The notes beneath the pieces were generated by a model. It was not told the DNA's origin. It did not search any database and worked only from the letters and a program-made list of their open reading frames with translations. From assembly GCA_958366705.1 (NCBI GenBank), contig CATXCB010000007.1, positions 54,565 through 118,564 of the forward strand: a stretch of 64,000 bases of DNA, written 5' to 3'. This stretch comes from an uncultured bacterium (GTDB lineage: Bacteria; Cyanobacteriota; Vampirovibrionia; Gastranaerophilales; Gastranaerophilaceae). Position numbers and translations under genes: made by a program. How positions within the stretch are numbered: the stretch's first letter is position 1; each line of letters begins with the position of its first letter. Positions 35,405 through 43,393 of this stretch are shown piece after piece.

Positions 35405-35655
35405 GTTTTAGTAATAATATGATATTTTTATGGGGAACTTTTCAGTTTACAAACAATTCAAAGACTTGGAATGAAGATGTGACTATTACTCTACCTATAA
35501 GTGTAGATGCAGGTGTTGTTCTCTCTGGAAATACAATTTATGATGCTTATGCCGGGACTGCTGTACTCGCATATTTATCAAAAACAAGCATAAGGTTTAG
35601 GGGGCACAACCAAAATATAAATGATAAAATAACATATTTTGTTATTGGTTACTAA
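35405..35655 (+). other. Silent tail-fibre tip cassette P5 (diverged site)
   Basis: The site is degenerate (SFSNNMIFLWGT) but the frame is open to TAA, ending YFVIGY. The site change may reduce its use in recombination. Confidence 0.8.
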
Positions 35656-35660
35656 TTATC

Positions 35661-35930
35661 AAACTTAGTAATGGGATAATTATCCAATGGGGGAGAGCTG
35701 AAATCCCAGGGAAACAAATAAATATTATGGCTGAGACAGATATCAATTTACCCTTATCATATAAAGAAAAATATCAATCATATTGTTCTATAATATCAGG
35801 TGGTGCAAACTGGGGTAGTACAGGTTATGAAGTTTTTCAAACAAATTTAAGTAAAATCAAATTACGATTCATCAATCACATAAGCTTTTTTGAGAATATA
35901 ATATCTTCTTGGTTAACAATAGGATACTAA
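35661..35930 (+). other. Silent tail-fibre tip cassette P6
   Basis: Site KLSNGIIIQWG; one of the longest cassettes, frame ends SWLTIGY. Confidence 0.85.
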
Positions 35931-35934
35931 CATC

Positions 35935-36184
35935 TAAATTAGTAATGGAATACTCTTTCAATGGGGGATTATAGCACCACAAATAGAAAGAAAAGAAATA
36001 ACTCTTCAATTCCCAATTAGTTTTACAGTAAAACCAGCTATATTTAAAAATTATGGAATTAATAAAAGTGGAATTTTAGGAGATTATAATTATTTAACTT
36101 TTTTATAAAATTAGTAATAGTAACGCAAGCACCTGGGTAGCTGAGGATCCAACAGATGTTTGTTGGTTTGCAGTAGGTTTTTAA
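35935..36184 (+). pseudogene. Silent tail-fibre tip cassette P7, frameshifted
   Basis: Starts SNGILFQWG and runs about 54 codons to a TAA (YNYLTFL). The expected ending (WVAEDPTDVCWFAVGF) is in another frame just downstream. A six-T tract at the junction would join both frames if it had seven T. It is either decayed, phase-variable or a sequencing error. Confidence 0.75.
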
Positions 36185-36190
36185 TGTCAC

Positions 36191-36415
36191 AATATTAGTA
36201 ATGGAATAATTATTCAATGGGGAAGATCAACTGCCCAAGGGAAAAGGCAGGTTTATTTCCCATTAACTTTTAATGATATATTTAGTATTATTTGTTCTTC
36301 AAACTGGGAGAGCGCAATATCTTCATCTGTTGCAGCAAATAATCAATATGTTTATTTAAGTCCAGAAATAACGAATGTTCCAGTTTTAATTACATGGATT
36401 GCGATAGGGAATTAG
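36191..36415 (+). other. Silent tail-fibre tip cassette P8
   Basis: Site NISNGIIIQWG; the shortest cassette, frame ends TWIAIGN with TAG. Confidence 0.85.
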
Positions 36416-36420
36416 GATTC

Positions 36421-36675
36421 AAAATTAGTAATGGAATAATTATTCAATGGGGGACCATTGTAAATACCACACAAACAAGTATGAAAATAAACTTAGCTCT
36501 TTCATATACAACTAAAAATTACAGTGTAGTTGCGTCTGATTGGTCGAGTCCAACGGTAAGCCCATATGTTGTACCATGTGGAGTTTATTATAATAACAAT
36601 ACAACGAGTTCTTTTAATATAAATTTTGCAAACAATCAAAAAAGAGGTTTTGGTTGGATAAGTATTGGGTATTAA
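36421..36675 (+). other. Silent tail-fibre tip cassette P9
   Basis: Site KISNGIIIQWGT; frame ends FGWISIGY and TAA. Confidence 0.85.
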
Positions 36676-36679
36676 TATC

Positions 36680-36925
36680 TAATTTAGTAATTTGTTGTAT
36701 ATACAGTGGGGAACCTGTAAATCAGGGACTTCCGCGACATTTCCAAAAGCATTTACTGCAAACCCACAAATAGCATGTTTATTAAGTTCTGGGGATGAAA
36801 ATTGTCTCGGAATATTATGTACCGCTATAAGTAAAACCAGTTTTAAAGTTACTACCGGTGGGCATGGTGGTGGACATTGGGACAGAACAGGTCTAACCGT
36901 AAGATATATAGCCATTGGTTATTAA
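36680..36925 (+). other. Silent tail-fibre tip cassette P10 (diverged site)
   Basis: Site reads FSNLLYIQWGT; frame ends RYIAIGY. A His/Gly-rich stretch (TTGGHGGGHWDRTG) is near the C-terminus. Its stop codon overlaps the stop of M1 on the other strand, so P10 and M1 form a tail-to-tail segment of about 506 bp with a site at each end. Confidence 0.85.
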
Positions 36926-37185
36926 TACCCCGCACTTATCCACCTAACATTTGTAGATATAACACCAGATCCACCTCCATTTGTATTTAATGATGATGCT
37001 ATAAATTTTGTTGTTGTAGGTGCAGAATTTAAATGAGTTCCAGCAAGCCTTGATGTATCTGAGGCTCTAGTAGTCGCAAAGGCTATCCCTCTACAAGCAG
37101 ATGGATATGCAATTGGGAATGTAACTGACTTTGAATCTCCTCCAGTAAAGCTTCCCCATTGAATAATTATTCCACTACTAAATTT
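36922..37185 (-). other. Silent tail-fibre tip cassette M1
   Basis: Site reads FSSGIIIQWGS; frame ends RWISAGY and TAA at 36922-36924, overlapping the P10 stop. Same orientation as the expressed gene. Confidence 0.85.
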
Positions 37186-37189
37186 GATA

Positions 37190-37462
37190 TTAATAACCTA
37201 ATGCTAAAAAATAAAATTCTTGAATTGTTGGAACTGCAATTGAATCATGGGCATACATAGAAACTCGAATGTTTCCTGTGTTTAAAGATTTTATTGTTGC
37301 GTGTATTTGCCCCCATTGTTGGACTGGGGTTCTTGATATTATAGGAATTACTATTGAAGAAAAGGCAATAGGGAGTTTTATGTCTTTTGAAAAGACCTCT
37401 CCAATACTAGAGAGACTTAAGGAACTAGTCCCCCATTGGATAAGAAATCCATTACTAAATTA
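37190..37462 (-). other. Silent tail-fibre tip cassette M2
   Basis: Site FSNGFLIQWGT; frame ends YFLALGY. Same orientation as the expressed gene, so recombination with its site would delete rather than invert. Confidence 0.85.
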
Positions 37463-37463
37463 G

Positions 37464-37693
37464 TTAAAATCCAATTGTAATAAACTGTACCAAATCACTT
37501 TGCCCATCTCTGGAATAAACTCTAATAGTATTTAAATCTTTATTAAAGAGCGCAAAATTTCCTGCTCCTTGGTATGATGATGAAACCACAGCTGCATAGT
37601 TATTTTGGTAACTCAAAGGTAATAAAATATCACAATATCCTTTGGGTGCATTTTGTTTAATCCCCCATTGAATAATTAAATCATTACTAATTG
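37464..37693 (-). other. Silent tail-fibre tip cassette M3
   Basis: Site ISNDLIIQWGI; frame ends VQFITIGF. Directly downstream of the expressed tip, with only five bases between them. Confidence 0.85.
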
Positions 37694-37698
37694 TGATA

Positions 37699-38163
37699 TT
37701 AAAAACCTATTGCGAACCAAAATACTGAATAATCACTTCTAGTTTTATTATATTCAAAATAGGATAGCTTTAATGAAGTAACAACAGGTATTGATATCGG
37801 AGTTGTATAATTGGGAGTCATAAAAATTTTAATTACATCTGTATGAGCAATAGGCAATAATATTCTACCACTTGTATTTCCCATTGCGATAGTCCCCCAT
37901 TGTAAAATTACTTCATTACTAAATTTGATGTATCCATTTTGTGCTTTTAGAACCTGTGCAGAGAGCTTTGAATTAACCGTTGTAGTTAGGGTCGAAAGTG
38001 CGGAATTTAAAGAGTTTATACTTGTTTTTAAATCTGTAAATCTTTTCTCTCCAACTTCGCTTAAGTCGTTCAAATCAATCGACGATTTTTGGTCGATAAT
38101 TTGATTTATTAAATTTGCAATTTCTGTAGGACATTCAATTCCTTCTAATTTTGTTAATGCCAT
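37699..38163 (-). CDS. Expressed tail-fibre protein with variable tip
   Basis: A 154-residue protein. Residues 1-79 are the constant part: MALTKLEGIECPTEIANLIN, then a coiled coil rich in Ser/Leu (DLKTSINSLNSALSTLTTTV) suited to trimerisation. The crossover-site peptide KFSNEVILQWG occupies 80-90, and the variable gp53-like receptor-binding tip runs to FWFAIGF. GGAGG lies before the ATG. It follows the gpH-like fibre gene by 12 bases. The tip can be exchanged for any of the other cassettes if the array recombines. Confidence 0.88.
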   Translation of the reverse strand: MALTKLEGIECPTEIANLINQIIDQKSSIDLNDLSEVGEKRFTDLKTSINSLNSALSTLTTTVNSKLSAQVLKAQNGYIKFSNEVILQWGTIAMGNTSGRILLPIAHTDVIKIFMTPNYTTPISIPVVTSLKLSYFEYNKTRSDYSVFWFAIGF

Positions 38164-38175
38164 TTATCCTCCTTT

Positions 38176-38850
38176 TTAAATACTAATTACGCATCCTGAA
38201 AAAGCTTTTAATGATCTTAGCTTAGTTATATTATTTTCATTTACAATATCGACTAAAGCTGTATCTATTGTCCCTGAAGATGTGTTTTTCAAGACCTTTA
38301 TACTCTCTTTTATAGCTCCTAATGAAATCTCATAAAGACCCGATTCTTCATTTAATGTCCAGGAAGAATCTTCAAATTTAATTTTATTTCCAATTTGAGA
38401 AGTTGAAATGATAATATTTACATTTGCAGCATTTCCAACCTTTAAAATTGCTCTTATATTTTTCAGGACACCATAATTCGAAATATCAGGAGTTATATAT
38501 TCAGCCTCATCATTTCTATTCCCATAAGCATATAAAATTTCTTGTTCCGGATTATCTGGGTCGACAACATAAACGCCAATTTCTCTATACCAGAAAGAGT
38601 TTTTAATATCAGATTTTCCAAATTCACCAACTAACTCAACTACATTATCTGATGTTACAGACATAGTCAAATCTTCTAAGGATTTGACCTCATTAACTAA
38701 ATTAGTTCTTTTTTCAAAATTCTCAATATCATAATCATAACCATCACCAATAGCGATTCTCTTAAATGTTATATCTAAACCGCCCAGCATTCGAGTTATT
38801 AATTCTTCACCTTTTTCAGTTATAATATATTTCACATATGAAATTGCCAT
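38176..38850 (-). CDS. Phage tail-fibre/collar protein (gpH-like N-terminal domain)
   Basis: A 224-residue protein whose N-terminus (MAISYVKYIITEKGEELITR, then ITFKRIAIGDG) matches the tail-collar fibre N-terminal domain that attaches fibres to the baseplate. The rest is beta-rich (REIGVYVVDPDNPEQEILYAYG), ending at residue 224 without a receptor-binding tip. The tip is apparently supplied by the separate downstream gene. It lies two bases downstream of gpI. Confidence 0.85.
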   Translation of the reverse strand: MAISYVKYIITEKGEELITRMLGGLDITFKRIAIGDGYDYDIENFEKRTNLVNEVKSLEDLTMSVTSDNVVELVGEFGKSDIKNSFWYREIGVYVVDPDNPEQEILYAYGNRNDEAEYITPDISNYGVLKNIRAILKVGNAANVNIIISTSQIGNKIKFEDSSWTLNEESGLYEISLGAIKESIKVLKNTSSGTIDTALVDIVNENNITKLRSLKAFSGCVISI

Positions 38851-38852
38851 AT

Positions 38853-39443
38853 TTATCCTCCTACAATATCGATTTCGTTGGGGTTAACTCCAAAATAATA
38901 GGTATCTGTTGACTCTTCAATTATTCCAAAGGCTGGATATATATTAGACTGGGCTTGCAATTCTAATATAATTTCATCTAACCACTGACTTTTCCTTTTC
39001 ACTTTCTCTAAAATTGACAAAAAACCATATATATCAGACTTTAATATAGAAGTATCCTTTGTTGTAAATTTAAAGTGATGGGGCTCCCCATTATAATCAA
39101 ACCATTCCTGTAATTCCGTATTCTCAAAATACTGATTCATAACACGTTCTACAGCCCACACTGTCCCTAAACGTTTAAAAACTAATGGAGCCTCTTTTAT
39201 CTGAAGCCTTTTACTTTCAATCGTGCCTGAATAGTTATACCAAAATATACCTGAATCTTCGGCTATTTGATCTAATTCAGCTTCATTTAGGATATCAGTT
39301 TGCCCAACAATAATAATTCGTTGCATATTAACAGCACATTTATTAAAAAGATTATTCATGCCTGTTGCTAATAATGAGTTATATTTATCTTCTTTCATAA
39401 AAGCAGGCAACATCTTTAATATATCAACATTTTCTAATTTCAT
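38853..39443 (-). CDS. Phage tail protein I (baseplate)
   Basis: A 196-residue gpI-like baseplate protein. Typical are LLPAFMKEDKYN-type openings, the central PLVFKRLGTVWAVERVMNQ and EWFDYNGEPHHFKF, and the acidic tail. It sits between gpJ and gpH as in P2. Confidence 0.9.
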   Translation of the reverse strand: MKLENVDILKMLPAFMKEDKYNSLLATGMNNLFNKCAVNMQRIIIVGQTDILNEAELDQIAEDSGIFWYNYSGTIESKRLQIKEAPLVFKRLGTVWAVERVMNQYFENTELQEWFDYNGEPHHFKFTTKDTSILKSDIYGFLSILEKVKRKSQWLDEIILELQAQSNIYPAFGIIEESTDTYYFGVNPNEIDIVGG

Positions 39444-39452
39444 ACTTTTTCC

Positions 39453-40604
39453 TTATGCTTCAGGCAATGTCGTTTTATGGTTAACAGTCATTTTTCCTGA
39501 CCATTTCGCAACTTGCCCACTTGTTAGTTTTGTAAACACAGGTTTTACTATTTCTACAAAATCAGCACCAACAGGTTTTTTATCAGATTTAAGAATTTCT
39601 GATCTAAGCCTATCAGGGTTAATCGCCCTACCTATTTCTGAAGACTGCCAACTATTGTAACGTTCAATCGCTCCATTTTCTCCTTCAACTTCTTTTACAA
39701 CATCATTTTCTTCTTCTTGAGTTGTATAATAGGTTAATTCTATATCATATGAAACTTGAGATATTTTCGAAACTGTTAATTTGTCACCTAAGGGTCTCAC
39801 GGCCTTAGGAGAGCAAGCTTCTAGAACTTTATTTAATATCTCATCAGATGGAATCTCTCCATTTTGGCAAGCGATAGCTAAATCTACAACACCAGGAGAT
39901 GGACTTGTTGGATAAACCGCAGTGATAGATGGGTCAGCTGACTTTGCATAATATATATATAAATCTTCTGCACCAGCAGTAGATTTAGAGTTTTTACTTA
40001 ATTTTATTCTTTCATAATAATGTTCATCCCCAATACCACCATCTTCTTCTGGATAAGGCTCTCCGTCATCGCCACCTGCGGTTTCTTCTAAATTCGTTAC
40101 TGAAGATATATATTCGACTTTATCAACTAATTTATTTAACTGGCCTATTCCATATCCATTATATGAAGCTCCACCTTCTGTTGCTATAACAGGGACTTCA
40201 ACAAATGTTTCTCCAGCATAGATCACGGCAATATTCTCTGTTGCAAAATATTTCTGGTTATCACCAGTTACTCTTGTACCCTGTGGAATTATTACATTTA
40301 TGTCAAGTGGCATTGCTATAGAAAATTTTTCAATAGTTTTTGATGGAGTTGAAGCTAACCTTTCACAACCTTCATTTATGCCATGTTCATCTAATATTTT
40401 CCCTTTAGCATATTTTGCAAAACGTTGATTAAATTTTTCATTTAAAGTGACCAAAAAACCAACTAAATAACTTGTTAAGACTTCCATATAGATTTTTCTT
40501 TCATCCCCTGGATATAAAGTCTCATTTAAATTTTGAGTAACATAATCTACAATTGCATTCTGAACATCTATATCTTCAACAACAAATAAATCTAATTCTG
40601 CCAT
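39453..40604 (-). CDS. Baseplate assembly protein J
   Basis: A 383-residue gpJ-like wedge protein. LNEKFNQRFAKYAKGKILDE, then PQGTRVTGDNQKYFATEN and the repeated beta segments of the J family are visible. The insert DDGEPYPEEDGGIGDEHYYE followed by RIKLS corresponds to the usual E-x2-E-D-D-x2-R-x-R-I site in a looser form. Placed between W and I, as in P2-like phages. Confidence 0.93.
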   Translation of the reverse strand: MAELDLFVVEDIDVQNAIVDYVTQNLNETLYPGDERKIYMEVLTSYLVGFLVTLNEKFNQRFAKYAKGKILDEHGINEGCERLASTPSKTIEKFSIAMPLDINVIIPQGTRVTGDNQKYFATENIAVIYAGETFVEVPVIATEGGASYNGYGIGQLNKLVDKVEYISSVTNLEETAGGDDGEPYPEEDGGIGDEHYYERIKLSKNSKSTAGAEDLYIYYAKSADPSITAVYPTSPSPGVVDLAIACQNGEIPSDEILNKVLEACSPKAVRPLGDKLTVSKISQVSYDIELTYYTTQEEENDVVKEVEGENGAIERYNSWQSSEIGRAINPDRLRSEILKSDKKPVGADFVEIVKPVFTKLTSGQVAKWSGKMTVNHKTTLPEA

Positions 40605-40608
40605 TTAC

Positions 40609-40884
40609 TTATTCCTCATTAATAATAATTTCAGGATTTACCAATAATTTTCCATTCTCATCAATATTTACAGAGATATCTTGAACATCAACTCTAGGTT
40701 CATAATTTGAAATTAGCCACGCAGCATGATTTTTTGCAATAGAAATAGCCTCGTTAGGTGGCATGTCTATAATTTCAGTAGTCATTCCCTTTAATCGCGC
40801 ATATGGAACCTCGAATTGGAATAATTTCAATAAATTAGCAATACATTGCTGTGGAGTACCATTTCCTTTAGCTTTCATTTTCAA
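40609..40884 (-). CDS. Baseplate protein W (gp25-like)
   Basis: A 91-residue protein of the gpW/gp25 lysozyme-fold wedge family, with NEAISIAKNHAAWLISNYEP and a parallel beta ending, VDVQDISVNIDENGKLLVNP. Immediately upstream of J. Confidence 0.8.
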   Translation of the reverse strand: MKMKAKGNGTPQQCIANLLKLFQFEVPYARLKGMTTEIIDMPPNEAISIAKNHAAWLISNYEPRVDVQDISVNIDENGKLLVNPEIIINEE

Positions 40885-40889
40885 CCTTT

Positions 40890-41381
40890 CTAAGCATTTA
40901 ATATTTCTTTTTTCAAACTTAGTGAACCTTTTTTACCTTTTTTACCTTTTTTGCCTTTTCTTTTTTTCTTGCCTTTTCCACCTTTAGAAGATGGATTTTG
41001 TTCGGTATTAAAGTTTAAAGTTATATCACCCTTTAAAATTCTGCCAAAATCATCCACAAGAGTATTTGATAAGTTAATTTCATCTAGTTCAAATTGTTCA
41101 ACTCCCAAAGGAGAGCCCGCCAATAAAAAGTCATCCTGTTTTCCTGCACATTTTTTCAACATATCAAATTCACCTCTTGGGTCAATCCCTGCCCCAAAAG
41201 CCACCGAATATTGAACTGTAAGTTGTTCAGGGTTCAAACCTTTTATAATTTTTTTATTTTGACCTGATTCTGATTTCTTTTCTTCAATATTTACTTCTTG
41301 AGATATTTCTATTGACTTAATAAATGCAGATTGATTTATTGAATGACCCCAAGTAATATCGTTCCATTCTGCCTGTTTCAT
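40890..41381 (-). CDS. Tail protein, gpU-like, with Lys/Gly-rich C-terminal tail
   Basis: A 163-residue protein. Residues 50-130 resemble the P2 gpU tail-terminator pattern (LTVQYSVAFGAGIDPRGEFD; LGVEQFELDEINLSNTLVDD; KGDITLNF). A run of about 20 residues near 133-152 is almost only Lys and Gly with one Arg, probably disordered and nucleic-acid-binding or surface-exposed. Unlike P2, the gene lies between V and W. The U identity is an inference. Confidence 0.65.
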   Translation of the reverse strand: MKQAEWNDITWGHSINQSAFIKSIEISQEVNIEEKKSESGQNKKIIKGLNPEQLTVQYSVAFGAGIDPRGEFDMLKKCAGKQDDFLLAGSPLGVEQFELDEINLSNTLVDDFGRILKGDITLNFNTEQNPSSKGGKGKKKRKGKKGKKGKKGSLSLKKEILNA

Positions 41382-41383
41382 AT

Positions 41384-41773
41384 TTATCCCTTCGGAGCTG
41401 TAGTGTCTTGTCCTTGATTTCCATTACCGTGAACGTGTGAATTATGCGATTTTACAGCTTCAGTTTGAACATCACTAGTTTTAGTGATACCTTTCGTAGT
41501 TTGGTTTCCAGTTATTTCAACATCACCAGGAATTATACCTGACCATTCACCATCAGCACGTTCCAATATTATTCCACTTAAATCATTTGAAAGTGCAAAC
41601 CAGACCAAATCTCCTGGCTTAAGATCGCCCATTTTGCCACGAAGATGCCAGGATATTACAAGTGGACGTGTTGGCATCGATTGAGAACATACGGGCAAAA
41701 CTCTTGCATAATTATAGTCGCCATTACGGTCCACAGATTCCTCAAACGAGGATATTTTCCCTTTCTCTATCAT
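41384..41773 (-). CDS. Baseplate spike protein V
   Basis: A short (129 aa) gpV-like spike. The OB-fold region is VLPVCSQSMPTRPLVISWHL and GDLVWFALSNDLSGIILER. The C-terminus carries SHNSHVHGNGNQGQDTTAP, the His-x-His apex that binds iron at the needle tip in P2-type spikes. Overlaps the gene for D by one base. Confidence 0.88.
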   Translation of the reverse strand: MIEKGKISSFEESVDRNGDYNYARVLPVCSQSMPTRPLVISWHLRGKMGDLKPGDLVWFALSNDLSGIILERADGEWSGIIPGDVEITGNQTTKGITKTSDVQTEAVKSHNSHVHGNGNQGQDTTAPKG

Positions 41774-43179
41774 TATGTAACCTCAGCTTTTCTAAAAAAT
41801 ACTTTTGATTGTGAATTCACATAATCATTTCGTAGATGAGAAATAAAAGCTTTTCCATCCCAGCTATTTGCACCAGTTGTTTTCAATCCAAAAATAGATC
41901 CTGCAGATAAATGTCTTAATATAGTTGTTTTCCAAGTTCCTGTAGCTAGATTTTTATTTTCCTGGCGTAATATACCTTTTGCAAACCTATTAGCCTCATC
42001 TTGACTACTCATATACGTTGATATCGATTTTTCATCTGTCCTGGATAATCCATTTTTTGATGTATATGTTCCTGTTAGCTCTCCATTTTTAATAGCTAAA
42101 GACCCATAACCTTTTAATTCATTATCAACATATTTAAAATCTGCATCATCACCAAGTTCAAAACTCTCGATTATATCTTGGTTTTCTAAATATTCTTCAG
42201 AATAAATAACTAATTTTTTATCATATACAACAAAAGCACAGCTTTCTAATTCACATCTTTTTTGCAAGAAATCAAAATCTGGCTCATTCTCCTGCCGTAC
42301 ATAACTATATAATCTATCTTGGACACCATAACTTTCAAATGCTAAATTATGTCTATCAGCAATTTCTTTTCCAAGTTGTAAAAACCAAATATTTTCCCAA
42401 GATTTGTTATTTTTCTTTTTAGACGTTGGAGGACAAGATGATGCAATTAAAGTCATTAATCCATTTTCCGGTGTAACTGATTCAATAAACATCCTTCCTG
42501 ATTTTGCAACACCACAAACAATTGAAATTAATTCTTCCTTATTTGGTTTCCATTTATCCCAAACTTTATTAACATCATTAAAAGTTAACAACAAAGAATC
42601 TGCTCTAGAGCAAGCGTACATATCATGAATACAAGTATTTACATCTATAGCATCTGTGATATCTTTTTCATTGTAGAAAACTTTTAATATTAAGTTTTCT
42701 ACAGCTTGTGGTTCATCTTTAAAATAAGCCCTTTTTATCGGACTTATATAAGGCATAGCCTTAGACTTAAAATTTTTACCCTGTTTTTCATCTTCTTCAA
42801 AAGTCAAAGTTAGAGTTGCAAAAAGTAATACTCCTGCATTTGATATTTTGTCAGATTTCAAGCTTACTTTATTTAATCTTACATTATTTGGCCCAAATAA
42901 AGCATCTTGAGCTAGCATTGGAGCACTCATCCCTAACTGTTTGCGCCAAAGTTCATATACCTTCCTTGGATCAGAATTTAATGTATTTATTATTGGAATA
43001 TCAAAAGAAAAAGTTTGTAGTTCGCTTCCAGTAATAACAACGGTTGAACTTGTTCCATCTGATTTTTTCTTAATTTTAAAACTTTCAGATAATTCTTTTA
43101 TTCGTTGATAATTTTTTTTAGAAACAGAAAATACATTATTATTCCATTTAAATTGAACCATCTTTATTATCTTCTCCAA
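41773..43179 (-). CDS. Phage late control gene D protein (tail hub)
   Basis: A 468-residue gpD-like hub protein. Hallmarks are the two beta domains around RQENEPDFDFLQKRCELESC and AFVVYDKKLVIYSEEYLE, and SISTYMSSQDEANRFAKGIL. In P2 the homologue is a structural hub despite its name. Length is longer than P2 gpD by an N-terminal part of about 80 residues. Between X and V. Confidence 0.9.
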   Translation of the reverse strand: MEKIIKMVQFKWNNNVFSVSKKNYQRIKELSESFKIKKKSDGTSSTVVITGSELQTFSFDIPIINTLNSDPRKVYELWRKQLGMSAPMLAQDALFGPNNVRLNKVSLKSDKISNAGVLLFATLTLTFEEDEKQGKNFKSKAMPYISPIKRAYFKDEPQAVENLILKVFYNEKDITDAIDVNTCIHDMYACSRADSLLLTFNDVNKVWDKWKPNKEELISIVCGVAKSGRMFIESVTPENGLMTLIASSCPPTSKKKNNKSWENIWFLQLGKEIADRHNLAFESYGVQDRLYSYVRQENEPDFDFLQKRCELESCAFVVYDKKLVIYSEEYLENQDIIESFELGDDADFKYVDNELKGYGSLAIKNGELTGTYTSKNGLSRTDEKSISTYMSSQDEANRFAKGILRQENKNLATGTWKTTILRHLSAGSIFGLKTTGANSWDGKAFISHLRNDYVNSQSKVFFRKAEVT

Positions 43180-43385
43180 GGTGCTAACGTTTCGTCATTT
43201 TCTAAAGTATCGAAGACGGGGATTAATATTTTTTCCCCGCCTTCAAAAATTAAAATATCCTGATAATTTACATTGGATTCTAGTATATAACTAGCCATAA
43301 ATTCATCTGAATAATATTTCAAAGCTAAAATGTCAGGAGTTTCTCCTTTTTGAGCTATATGCGTTTTGTAACCAACTACTTCCAC
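43167..43385 (-). CDS. Tail protein X (LysM)
   Basis: A 72-residue single LysM-like domain (THIAQKGETPDILALKYYSD ... YQDILIFEGGEKILIPVFD) typical of gpX. It overlaps the D gene by 13 bases and is eight bases downstream of the tape measure gene. Confidence 0.9.
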   Translation of the reverse strand: MEVVGYKTHIAQKGETPDILALKYYSDEFMASYILESNVNYQDILIFEGGEKILIPVFDTLENDETLAPWRR

Positions 43386-43393
43386 ATTACCTC

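Larger units (their letters stand above)
34379..37926. other. Multi-cassette invertible tail-fibre tip array (shufflon-like)
   Basis: Fourteen coding cassettes of about 225-275 bp lie head to tail in two opposing blocks: ten on the plus strand (34379-36925) and four on the minus strand (36922-37926), the last being the 3' end of the expressed fibre gene. Each opens with AAAYTTAGTAATGG followed by RATAATTATYCAATGGGG (encoding K-F/L/I-S-N-G-I-I-I-Q-W-G) and most end in W-I-A/S-I-G-Y or similar plus stop. Silent cassettes lack start codons and ribosome sites. Recombination between opposite sites would put a new C-terminus on the constant N-terminus; between same-orientation sites it would delete cassettes. 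The fold matches the gp53-like tail-fibre C-terminal domain. Confidence 0.92.

Noticed and set aside
34379..37926. Diversity-generating retroelement
   Set aside because: There is no reverse transcriptase or template repeat in the window, and the cassettes differ along their whole length rather than at adenine positions.
34379..37926. CRISPR array
   Set aside because: The repeats are about 32 bp but the intervals are 225-275 bp, coding, and lie in both orientations; no cas genes are present.
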